Of a DNA stretch of 64,000 nucleotides, positions 8,871-17,700 are shown one piece after another; positions within the stretch are counted from its first letter, which is position 1, and each line of letters starts with the position of its first letter. Source of the DNA: CADCVT01 sp036389155 (GTDB taxonomy: Bacteria > Actinomycetota > Thermoleophilia > Solirubrobacterales > Solirubrobacteraceae); contig DASVQN010000025.1 of assembly GCA_036389155.1 (NCBI GenBank), positions 17,389 through 81,388 of the forward strand, given 5' to 3'. A program made the translations under genes and the position numbers. A model generated the notes under the pieces. That model did not search any database, was not told where the DNA came from, and was given only the letters and a program-made list of their open reading frames with translations.

Positions 8871-10292
8871 ATGGCCGTCCGGCCGCTTCCGCTGCTGACG
8901 CCGCGCGTGGTGGCCGTGCTGGCCGCCGGGATCGCCGGGTTCTCCGGGTTGCTGATCGCGGTCCGCCCCGCGCTCGGCGCCGGCTTCGTCATCGCGCTCA
9001 TCTTCGTCCCGATCGCGTTCATGGACCTGCGCCTGGCGCTCGTCCTGTTCACGCCGATCCTGTTCATCCAGTACCTGCCCGCGGTCTCGGTGGGGCCGAC
9101 GTTCGCGATGCTGGTCGTGCTCGCCGCGTGGCTGGGCGCGGGGCGCGACCGGCGGCTGCAGGGCGCGACCGCGCTGTCGGGCCAGCTGCCGCTCGTCGCG
9201 GCGCTCGTCGGGCTCGTCGTCTGGGTGACCGTCTCGATCGGCTTCTCGGAGAACTACGCGCGTGCCGTCGGCGACGCGAGCAACTGGTACGTCTCGGCCA
9301 TCCTCTTCGCCATCTTCGTGACGACGCTGCGCACCGAGCGCGACGTCCGCTGGGTGATGGCCGCCTTCGTCTTCGGCGCCGTCCTCTCGATCAGCGTCGG
9401 GCTAGCCGCCACCGGCCTGCACCCCGTGAGCAGCGCGATCGAGACGTCGACGTTCACCGAGGGCCGGCTGAAGGGCGGCTCGTCGGACCCGAACTACCTC
9501 GCGGCCGGCATCGTTCCGGCGATCGTGCTGGCGTTCGCGCTGGCCGGGGCGACGCGCTCGGCCCTCGCGCGCTGGAGCATCGGGCTGGCCATCGCGATCC
9601 TCGTCATCGGCCTCGCCGCGACGCAGTCGCGCGGTGGGTTCATCGCGCTGCTGCTGGCGGCGGGCGCGGCGCTCGTGATCGTGCGCAGCCACCGCCTCCA
9701 GATCCTCGCGGCCATCGCGGTCCTGCTCGGCCTGATCGCGCTCGCCCTGGCGACGACGCCGGGCGCCTGGGAGCGTGTGACGAAGGTCGACGGCGGCGGC
9801 AACGGGCGCTCGGACCTGTGGACCGTCGCGTGGCGGGTGGGCCAGGAGCACCCGCTCACCGGCGTCGGGATCTCGGACTTCGCGACCGAGGCCAGCCGCT
9901 ACGTGCGCCGCCCGGGTCAGCTGACGGAGGCATCGCTGATCGTCGACCGCCCGCACGTCGCCCACAACACCTACCTGCAGACGCTGACCGAGCTGGGGAT
10001 CCTCGGGCTCGCGCTGTTCGCGACGCTGATGATCGCGATGCTCGTCCTCACGCTGCAGGCGTCGCGGATCTTCGCGGCGCGCGGCGACCCCACGCTGGCC
10101 TCGCTCGCGAGCGCGCTGTTCATCGCCGAGCTCGCGTGGCTCGTCGCGCTCTTCTTCATCTCCGCGGGCAGTGACCGGCGCCTGTGGGTCATGCTCGCCC
10201 TCGGGGTCGTGCTGCGCATGCTCGCCGCGCGCATGCCCGAGCCCGCCCCGGCGGCCCCGCCGGCCCCTCTCCGCCCGGCCCTCGCGCGCTGA
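8871..10292 (+). CDS. O-antigen ligase/polymerase-like integral membrane protein
   Basis: This 473-residue protein has about ten to twelve hydrophobic segments and a large outer loop carrying GNGRSDLWTVAWRVGQEHP and, later, RPHVAHNTYLQTLTELG. That pattern is diagnostic of the Wzy/WaaL (O-antigen ligase, Wzy_C) family, in which the loop Arg and His residues are thought to bind the lipid-linked glycan. With the preceding Wzz/BY-kinase it forms a standard Wzy-dependent polymerisation pair. A strong GGGGGG ribosome site precedes ATG 8871, and the gene ends one base before asnB. The gene at 1017 is a second, TPR-bearing member of the same family in this locus; which is polymerase and which is ligase is not decidable here. 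Confidence 0.85.
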   Translation: MAVRPLPLLTPRVVAVLAAGIAGFSGLLIAVRPALGAGFVIALIFVPIAFMDLRLALVLFTPILFIQYLPAVSVGPTFAMLVVLAAWLGAGRDRRLQGATALSGQLPLVAALVGLVVWVTVSIGFSENYARAVGDASNWYVSAILFAIFVTTLRTERDVRWVMAAFVFGAVLSISVGLAATGLHPVSSAIETSTFTEGRLKGGSSDPNYLAAGIVPAIVLAFALAGATRSALARWSIGLAIAILVIGLAATQSRGGFIALLLAAGAALVIVRSHRLQILAAIAVLLGLIALALATTPGAWERVTKVDGGGNGRSDLWTVAWRVGQEHPLTGVGISDFATEASRYVRRPGQLTEASLIVDRPHVAHNTYLQTLTELGILGLALFATLMIAMLVLTLQASRIFAARGDPTLASLASALFIAELAWLVALFFISAGSDRRLWVMLALGVVLRMLAARMPEPAPAAPPAPLRPALAR

Positions 10293-10293
10293 C

Positions 10294-12147
10294 ATGTGCG
10301 GGATCTGCGGCATCGTCGACCTCGAGTCGCGTCCGGTGGACGCCGACGTCCTGCACGCGATGAACGAGACGCTCGTGCACCGCGGCCCCGACAGCGCGGG
10401 GCAGCTCGTGGACGGGCCGGTCGGCCTGGCGATGCGCCGGCTGTCGATCATCGACCTCGCGGGCGGCGAGCAGCCGATCGCCAACGAGACCGGGACGATC
10501 GACGTCGTCCAGAACGGCGAGATCTACAACTACCGCGAGCTGCGCGACGACCTGCGCCGCCGCGGGCACACCTTCGCGACCGAGAGCGACACCGAGGTGC
10601 TGGTCCACCTCTACGAGGAGCACGGCCCGCGGTTCGCCGAGCACCTGCGCGGCATGTTCGCCGTCGCGGTGTGGGATCGCGAGCGCCGGCGCGTCGTGAT
10701 CGCGCGCGACCGCTTCGGCATCAAGCCCCTCTACTGGCGCCTGGTCGGCGGCCGGCTGTCGTTCGCCTCGGAGCTGAAGGCGCTCGCGGTGCAGCCCGGG
10801 TTCTCGCGCGAGATCGACCCGGACGCGCTCGAGGCCTACCTCGCCCTCAACTGGATCCCGGGCCCGCTGACCATCTACCGCGAGGCGCACAAGCTGCTGC
10901 CCGGCCGCGTGCTCGTCGTCGAGGACGGCAAGCACCGGATCGAGCGGTACGCGCGGCCCGCGCCCGCGCAGCGCTCCGACCTGCGGTGCGAGTCGTTCGC
11001 CGAGCTGGCCGAGGAGCTGCGCGAGCGCCTGCGCGACTCCGTGCGCGCGCACCTGGTGGCCGACGTGCCGGTCGGCGTGCTGCTGTCGGGCGGCGTCGAC
11101 TCCGCGGCCCTGACCGCGCTGGCCGCCGGCGAGGTGACCGGGCCGCTGCAGACGTTCTCGATCGGCTTCGACGTCGAGGGCTACAACGAACTCGACCGCG
11201 CGCGGCTGACCGCGCAGCGCTACGCGACCGACCACCACGAGCTCGTGGTGCGCCCGGACGCGGCCGACCTGCTGCCGAAGGTCGTCGCCGCGTACGACGA
11301 GCCCTTCGCCGACTCCTCCGCGCTGCCGACCTACCTGGTCAATCAGCTCGCGGCCCAGCACGTCAAGGTCGCGCTCGCCGGGGAGGGCGGCGACGAGCTC
11401 TTCGGCGGCTACAACACGTACACGGCGGATCGCCTCGCGCCCCGGCTCGGCCCGCTGGCCTCCGCGCTGCGCCCGCTGATCGACCGGCTGCCGAGCTCGT
11501 CGGGCGTCCGGCGCCTCGACGACAAGGCCAAGCGGTTCGCCGCCAACGCCGCCCTGCCCCCGCTGGAGCGCCACTGCGGGTGGACGCAGATCCTGTCGCC
11601 GGAGGTGCGCCACGAGCTGCTCGACGGCCGCGGCAGCGCGTACGACCCGATCGACCTCTACCGGGCGCGGTTCGCCGAGACGGCGGGCGCGGAGCTGATC
11701 ACCCGCCTGCAGGACGTCGACCTCGGCATCAACCTCGTCGACGACCAGCTGGTGAAGACCGACCGCGCCTCGATGGCGCACTCGCTCGAGGCGCGCGTGC
11801 CCTTCCTCGACCCGACCGTCGCCGACTTCGCGTTCAGCACGCCGGGGGAGCACAAGGTCCGCGGCCTCCAGAAGAAGCGCCTGCTGCGCGCGGCGGTCGC
11901 GCCGGTGATCCCCGGCGAGATCCTGACCGCGCCGAAGCAGGGCTTCTCGATCCCGGCCGCGGCGTGGCTGCGCGGCGAGCTGTCCGGGATGGCGCGCGAG
12001 CTGCTGTCCCCGGAGCGCATGCGCGCTCAGGGCTACTTCCAGCCCGCGCCGGTGGCGAAGCTGCTCGACGACCACCTGTCGTTGCGGGCGGACCGCAGCC
12101 GCCAGCTGTGGTCGCTGCTCGTCTTCACGCTGTGGGCCGACCAGTGA
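10294..12147 (+). CDS. asnB: Asparagine synthetase (glutamine-hydrolysing), AsnB type
   Basis: 617 residues. Cys2 directly after the initiator Met (MCGICGIVD) is the glutaminase nucleophile. LVHRGPDS, QNGEIYNY and the class II glutaminase domain occupy about residues 1-215. The synthetase domain carries the PP-loop LLSGGVDSAAL near residue 263 and EGGDELFGGYN further on. Classical AsnB converts Asp, Gln and ATP to Asn. Copies inside polysaccharide loci, as here between Wzy and two glycosyltransferases, often amidate sugar acids or peptide substituents instead, so the true acceptor is uncertain. The ATG 10294 starts one base after the previous stop, and the stop overlaps the next GTG. Confidence 0.88.
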   Translation: MCGICGIVDLESRPVDADVLHAMNETLVHRGPDSAGQLVDGPVGLAMRRLSIIDLAGGEQPIANETGTIDVVQNGEIYNYRELRDDLRRRGHTFATESDTEVLVHLYEEHGPRFAEHLRGMFAVAVWDRERRRVVIARDRFGIKPLYWRLVGGRLSFASELKALAVQPGFSREIDPDALEAYLALNWIPGPLTIYREAHKLLPGRVLVVEDGKHRIERYARPAPAQRSDLRCESFAELAEELRERLRDSVRAHLVADVPVGVLLSGGVDSAALTALAAGEVTGPLQTFSIGFDVEGYNELDRARLTAQRYATDHHELVVRPDAADLLPKVVAAYDEPFADSSALPTYLVNQLAAQHVKVALAGEGGDELFGGYNTYTADRLAPRLGPLASALRPLIDRLPSSSGVRRLDDKAKRFAANAALPPLERHCGWTQILSPEVRHELLDGRGSAYDPIDLYRARFAETAGAELITRLQDVDLGINLVDDQLVKTDRASMAHSLEARVPFLDPTVADFAFSTPGEHKVRGLQKKRLLRAAVAPVIPGEILTAPKQGFSIPAAAWLRGELSGMARELLSPERMRAQGYFQPAPVAKLLDDHLSLRADRSRQLWSLLVFTLWADQ

Positions 12148-13163
12148 GCGCGGCCGCGCCCGCCGTCTCCGTCCTCGTGCCGGTGCTCAACGAGGAGCGT
12201 CACCTCGAGGACGCGCTCGCGCTGATGCGCGCGCAGCAGGTCCCCGGCGACCTCGAGATCCTCGCAATCGACGGCGGCTCGGAGGACAGCAGCGCGGAGA
12301 TCCTGGCGCGCGTCTCGGCCGAGGATCCGCGCGTCCGGGTGCTCGACAACCCCGCGCGGCGGACCCCGAACGCCCTCAACATCGGGTTGCGCGCCGCGCG
12401 CGGCGAGTACGTCGCGCGGATGGACGCGCACACGTGGTACCCGCACGACTACCTGGCCCGGGGCATCGAGCGGCTCGAGCGCGGCGACGTCGCCTGGGTC
12501 AGCGGGCCGCAGCTGGCCGAGGGCCGGGGGCGCTGGTCGCGGCGCGTCGCGCTCGCCCTGTCGACGCCGCTCGGCGTCGGCGGCGCCGGCTTCCGCCGCG
12601 CGACGCAGGAGACCGAGGTCGACAGCGGGTTCACCGGCGTGTGGCGGCGCGACACGCTCGTGCGCCACGGCGGGTGGGACGAGGGCTGGCCGATCAACCA
12701 GGACGGCGAGCTGGCCGCGCGCGTCCGGGCGGCCGGCGGGCGGATCGTCTGCGTGCCGGAGATGGCCGCGAAGTACGTGCCGCGCGACAGCCCGCGCGCG
12801 TTGGCGCGCCAGTACTGGCGCTACGGCCAGTACAAGGCCAAGACGGTCGGTCGCCATCCCACGTCGATGCGGCGCTCCCAGGTACTGCCGCCGGGCGTCG
12901 TGCTGACGGCCGCGGCCGCGGCCGTGCCGGGGCCGCAGCGGCGCCTGGCGCGCCTCGGCCTCGGCGTCTACGCCGTTGCGCTGGTCGGCACCGCCGCGCG
13001 GGCGGCTGCCGCCGGCGGGCGGCCCGACGACGCCGCGACGCTCCCGCTCGTGTTCGCCACGATGCACCTGGCCTGGGGTGCGGGGTTCCTCGTCGGCTCG
13101 GCGCGGTTCGGTCCGCCGGTGAAGGCGATCGCCCACGCGCTGGCGGGCTCGCGCGCCGGATGA
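12144..13163 (+). CDS. Glycosyltransferase family 2 with C-terminal membrane segments
   Basis: 339 residues from a GTG that overlaps the asnB stop as GTGA. The N-terminal GT-A domain has SVLVPVLNEERH at the start, AIDGGSEDSSAE for the nucleotide site and ARMDAHTWYP in the DxD position. INQDGELAARVRAAGG follows, the ED-type motif of processive or membrane GT2 enzymes. The last 90 residues contain two or three hydrophobic segments. It is probably the priming or an extending transferase of the polymer made by this operon, on the cytoplasmic membrane face. Four-base overlaps on both sides imply translational coupling with asnB and the following GT4 gene. Confidence 0.87.
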   Translation: MSAAAPAVSVLVPVLNEERHLEDALALMRAQQVPGDLEILAIDGGSEDSSAEILARVSAEDPRVRVLDNPARRTPNALNIGLRAARGEYVARMDAHTWYPHDYLARGIERLERGDVAWVSGPQLAEGRGRWSRRVALALSTPLGVGGAGFRRATQETEVDSGFTGVWRRDTLVRHGGWDEGWPINQDGELAARVRAAGGRIVCVPEMAAKYVPRDSPRALARQYWRYGQYKAKTVGRHPTSMRRSQVLPPGVVLTAAAAAVPGPQRRLARLGLGVYAVALVGTAARAAAAGGRPDDAATLPLVFATMHLAWGAGFLVGSARFGPPVKAIAHALAGSRAG

Positions 13164-14341
13164 GGCTCGGCATCTACATCGACGCGATGTACCGCGTCGA
13201 GGAGGACGGGACGGTCCTCACGAACTTCGAGACGCTGCCGTTCCTGCGGTTCGGCTCCGAGGTCGGCCGGCACTTCGACGAGCTCGTGCTGTTCGGCCGC
13301 GCGGCGCCCGAGGGCGTGGGCGTCGACTACGCGCTGCCGTCCGGCGCCCGCGTCGCGCCGCTGCCGTGGTACCCCAGCCTCGCGCACCTGGGGGACTTCC
13401 TGCGCGCGGTCACGCGGATCGTGCCGGCGCTGTGGCGGGGGCTGGATCGCGTCGACGTGGTCTGGGCCTTCGGCCCGCACCCGATCTCCCTCGTGCTCGC
13501 CTTCCTCGCGCTGGTCCGGCGGCGCCGCGTCGTGCTCGGCGTGCGGCAGGACACGATGCCGTACTTCCGCACGCGGCTGCGCGGCCGGGGCACCGCGCCG
13601 CTGCTCGCCCCGCTGTGGGTCCTCGACGCGCTGTGGCGCGCGGTGTCGCGGGCGGTGCCGGCCGCCGTCGTCGGCCCGGAGCTCGAGCGCCGCTACCGCG
13701 GCCCGCGGCCCGGCCTGCTGCCGATGACCGTGTCGCTCATGCGCGAGGAGGACATCGCCGCCGACGTCCGTCCCGCGCCGGGCGAGCAGGTCGAGCTGCT
13801 CACCGTCGGCCGGGTCGAGCCGGAGAAGAACCCGCTGCTGCTCGTCGACGCGCTCGCCGACCTGATCGCCGAGGGCGACCGGCGCTGGCGCCTGACGTGG
13901 ATCGGCACGGGGCGGCTGACCGACGCGGTGCGCGAGCGGGCGCGGGAGCGCGGGATCGCCGATGCGGTCGACCTGCTGGGCTTCGTGCCGCCGGGGGAGG
14001 GGCTGCTCGCCCGCTACCGCGCCGCCGACGTCTTCGTCCACGTGGCGCTCACCGAGGGCGTGCCGCAGGTGCTGCTCGAGGCGCTGGCGACCGCGACGCC
14101 CGTGGTGGCGACGGACGTCGGTGGCGTGTCGTTCGCGCTCGACGGCGGGCGCGCCGGCGCCCTCGTGCCGCCGCGCGACCGGCAGGCGCTCGTCGAGGCG
14201 GTGCGCGCCGTGGTCGCCGACGACGAGGCCCGGACGACGCGCACGCGGCGCGGGCTCGAGCTCGCGCGCGAGCGCACGCTCGAGGCGGAGTCCCGCCGCG
14301 TCGCGGCGTTCCTGCGCGCCGGCTCGACCGCTCTGCGCTAG
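13160..14341 (+). CDS. Glycosyltransferase family 4 (GT-B)
   Basis: 393 residues, with an ATG that overlaps the preceding stop as ATGA. The C-terminal half is a clear GT4 donor domain: LLTVGRVEPEKNP, then WIGTGRLTDAV, and the intact EX7E motif EGVPQVLLE near residue 299, followed by VATDVGGVSFAL. The N-terminal acceptor domain is less typical. It contains WAFGPHPISLVLAFLAL, which may lie against the membrane. It is the last gene of the operon that starts at 7303 and probably adds one of the later sugars. Its stop codon lies in one copy of an 18-bp direct repeat. Confidence 0.86.
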   Translation: MRLGIYIDAMYRVEEDGTVLTNFETLPFLRFGSEVGRHFDELVLFGRAAPEGVGVDYALPSGARVAPLPWYPSLAHLGDFLRAVTRIVPALWRGLDRVDVVWAFGPHPISLVLAFLALVRRRRVVLGVRQDTMPYFRTRLRGRGTAPLLAPLWVLDALWRAVSRAVPAAVVGPELERRYRGPRPGLLPMTVSLMREEDIAADVRPAPGEQVELLTVGRVEPEKNPLLLVDALADLIAEGDRRWRLTWIGTGRLTDAVRERARERGIADAVDLLGFVPPGEGLLARYRAADVFVHVALTEGVPQVLLEALATATPVVATDVGGVSFALDGGRAGALVPPRDRQALVEAVRAVVADDEARTTRTRRGLELARERTLEAESRRVAAFLRAGSTALR

Positions 14342-14383
14342 CTCGGCCGCTCCGCGCCGCCCTGCGCGCTAGCTCGGCCGCTC
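14335..14383. repeat. 18-bp direct repeat carrying the stop codons of two convergent genes
   Basis: GCGCTAGCTCGGCCGCTC occurs at 14335-14352 and again at 14366-14383, 31 bp apart. The first copy holds the TAG that ends the plus-strand glycosyltransferase. The second copy, read in reverse, holds the TAG that ends the minus-strand gene at 14369. It looks like a small local duplication. Confidence 0.85.
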
Positions 14384-14704
14384 GCTGAAGATCTCGTCGA
14401 GGACGTCCTCGGGGACGTCCGTGCCGAACGTCGTGCGCAGGTACTCGCCGACCTCCTCCCGCGACCGGCCGTCGAGCATCATGTCGAGGGCGACGAGCCG
14501 GACGGGATCCGGCTCGGGCCACGCGGCGGGGTCCTGCTCGGTGCCGTCGGCGTTCTGCTGCTGCGGCTGCGGTGCCGGCTCGAGGCCGAGCGCCGCGCCC
14601 AGCTCCGTCCACTGACGGCGGACGTCGCTCGCCTGGTGCAGCAGCTCGTCGGCGAGCGCGGCGAGCTCGTCGAGCGGCCTCTCGTCGGGCGCGCGGTCGT
14701 CCAT
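14369..14704 (-). CDS. Small acidic hypothetical protein
   Basis: I do not recognise this 111-residue protein. It is acidic and has no signal peptide or membrane segment. The first 45 residues look helical (ELAALADELLHQASDVRRQW), a Gln/Pro-rich linker follows, and the last 45 residues look like a small helical bundle containing MMLDGRSREEVGEYLRTTFG. The codon bias is like that of its neighbours and the frame is closed by a clean ATG and TAG. It lies 54 bp downstream of the giant coiled-coil gene on the same strand, so the two could be co-transcribed. Confidence 0.6.
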   Translation of the reverse strand: MDDRAPDERPLDELAALADELLHQASDVRRQWTELGAALGLEPAPQPQQQNADGTEQDPAAWPEPDPVRLVALDMMLDGRSREEVGEYLRTTFGTDVPEDVLDEIFSERPS

Positions 14705-14758
14705 GGGCGCGCAGCCTAGCGCGACGCCCGGCGCCCACGGAAGCCGCTGGACGGCTGG

Positions 14759-17700
14759 TCAGCGATGGCTGACGGTGCGATCCAGCAGCCGCTGGCGCAG
14801 CGCGGCGGCGCGTCGCGCGACCTCGTCGGCCTCGGCCATGCCGCGAACGGTGCGCTCGCGGACGCGCTCGATCACGATCGCCTCGTCGTCGTCGAGGCGG
14901 CCGTCGGCGAGCCGCTCCTGCAGCGCCCCGCGCAGGCGCACGACGCGCCCTTCGAGGTCAGCCGCGTGCTGGACCCCCTGCGCGACGATGCGGGTGACCT
15001 CGCGCAGGCGCTCCTCGAGCTCCTCGGCGCGGCCGTCGCCGCCGTTGCTCGCCGCGGCCTGGAGCGTCTCGACCTGCTCGTGCAGCTCCGCGGCGCGGAC
15101 CTCCAGCTCGCGCCGCTGCTGGTCGGCGACGCGCAGCTCCTCGATCTCGGCGAACGCCTCGTCGCGCTCGCGCTGGAGCGTCTCGGAGCGCACCTGCGCC
15201 TCGGTCAGCTCGGTGAGGAGCCGGGACGCCTCGTCGTCGCCGCGGTCGCGCGCCTCGGCCAGCGCGGCGAGGCGCTCGCTGATGCCGTCGCGCTCCTCGG
15301 CGAGCTCGGCGAGCCGCTCGTTCGCGCTGTCGCGCTCCTCGGCGAGCGCGGACACGCGGTCGCGCGCGGCCTCGAGTGCCCGCAGGAGGGCGGCGTGCTG
15401 GTCCTCGCCCGCGGTGCGCTCGCGCTGGAGCGCCCCGAGCCGCTCGCGGGCGACCTGCAGCTCGCGCTCGAGCTCCGACGCGCGCTGGCGGCCGATGTCG
15501 CGCTCGCGCTGCAGCTCGTTGAGTCGGTTGCGCGCCTCGTCCAGCTCGTCGGCCAGGGTGCCCGCCTCGTCGCGCCCGGCGAGGCGGTCGGACTCGAGCT
15601 CCTCGAGCAGCATGCGCGCCGCGTCGAGCTCGCGTTCCAGCTCCTCCGCGCCGCGGCGCCCGGCGCTGCGCTCGCTCTCCAGGCGGCCGACACGCTGCTG
15701 CGCGGCCTCCAGGTCGCGCCCGAGCGACTCGGCGCGCTCGCGGCCGGCCTCGACCTCGCGCTCGAGCGCGCCGACGCGCTCGTCCGCGGCGCCGAGCTCG
15801 CGCTCGAGCGCGCCGGCCTGGCGCTGGGCGGCGTCGAGCTGCTGGAGGGCGTGGTCGCGCTCGCGCTCGGCGGCGGCCGCGCGCTCCTTGAGGACGTCGC
15901 GCTCGCGCTCGAGGGCCAGGAGCTTCTCGCGGGCGCCGTCGAGGTCGGTCGTGAGCGCGTCGACGCGCGCGCGGGCGTCGGTCAGCTCGATGTTGCCGGC
16001 GCGCAGCGCCTCGAGCTCCTCCTGCGCGGTGGCGAGCTCGCCCTCGAGCGCGGTGAGGCGCAGGAGCGCCTCGCTGCGCTCCTCGTCCAGCCGGTCGCGC
16101 TCGGCCGCGATCTCGAAGGCCTCGGCGGTGGCGCGGTCGCGCTCGGCGATGAGGTCCTCGGCGCGGGCGCGCGCCTCCGCGCGCATGGCCTCGGTCTGCA
16201 GGCGCGCCTCGGCCTGGACCTCGTCGGTCCACTTGCGCGCCTCCTCCTCGAGCGCGGCGAGGCGACGGGCGGCCTCCGCCTCGATCTCGCCGGCGGCGTG
16301 CTCGGCGGCGGCAAGCTCCTGCTCGTGCCGCGCGCCGAGCTGCTCGGCGGCGCGGCGCGCCTCGGCGACGGCCTCCTCCTGCTCGGTGCGCGCCTCCTCG
16401 AGCGCGGCCTCGAGCAGCTCGCGCTCGGCGACGAGGGCCTCGACGCGCTTGGCGCTCTCGGCCTCGAGCTGCTCGACCCGGCGCGCGGCCTCGGCCTCGA
16501 TCTCCTCGACGCGCCGGGAGGCCTCGGCCTCGATGGCGTGCATGCGCGTCGCGATGTCGGACTCGATCTCCTCGACGCGGCGGCGCGCCTCGAGCAGCTC
16601 CTGCTCGCGCTCGGCGTCGAGCTCCGCGCCGCGCTCGGCGGTCTGCACCTCGAGCGCCTCGACGCGCGCGCGGGCGCTCGCCAGCTCGCGCTCGTGCGCC
16701 TCCTGCTGCTCCGCGCGGGCGCGCTCGGCCTCGGCGAGCTGCTCGGTGCGCAGGCGCTCGGCCTCGGCCAGCTGCTCCTCGCGCTCGCGCGCGGCGCGCT
16801 CGAGCTGCGCGGCATGCTCGGCCTCGAGCGCCTCGACGCGGCGGTCGGCCTCCGTCTCGAGCAGCGTCCGCTCGGCCTCGAGCTCCTCGGTGCGGCTGCG
16901 CGCCTGGGCGAGCTGCTGCTCGGCCTCGGCGGTCGCCGTGCGCGCCTGCTGGAGCTCGTCGCGGCGCAGCTCGAGCTCGACGCTCATCGCGTCGGCCGAC
17001 GCGCGCGCCTCGCCCAGCGCGCGCTGGGCGTTGGACAGGTCCTGGCGCAGCGCGGCCAGCTCGCGCTCGGCCTCCTCCCGGGCGCCGGCCGCCTCGGCGA
17101 CGGAGCGCTCGGCCGCGGCGCGGGCGCGGGCGACCTCGTCGAGGCGCGTGCGCAGCGTGCTGACCTCCTCGGCGAGCTCGCCGCGCCGGGCCTCCGCCTC
17201 GAGGACGCGCGTCTCCAGCGTCGCGACGTGGCGCTCGAGCTCCTGGGCGCGGCTCGTCGCGGCCGCCTCGCTGCGGCGCGTCTCCTCGAGCCGTCCGCGC
17301 AGCTCCTCGACGCGCCGGGCGGCCTGCTCGACCTCCTCGCGCAGCGCCTTCTCGCGGTCGCCCGCCTGTGACTCGGCCGCCTCGAGCTCGCGGCGCAGCT
17401 CGGCGAGCTGGCCGACGACGTCGTCGTGCGCGGCGGACGCCGCCTCGGCGCGGCGGCGCGCCTCGGCCACCTCCTCGGCGAACTCGTCGCGGCCCGCGGC
17501 GACCTCGTCGCGCTCGGCCAGCGCCATCTCGAGGGCCGCGCTCGCCTCGGCCAGCTGGCGCTCGACGTCGGCGCGCTCGGCGGCGGCCTCGTCGCGCTCG
17601 GCCTGCACCGCTCGCGCGGCCTCGCGCGCCTGCGCGAGCTCGTTCTCCAGCGTCGCGACGCGGGTCTCGAGCTGCTCGACCTGCGCGCGCGCGGCCTCGA

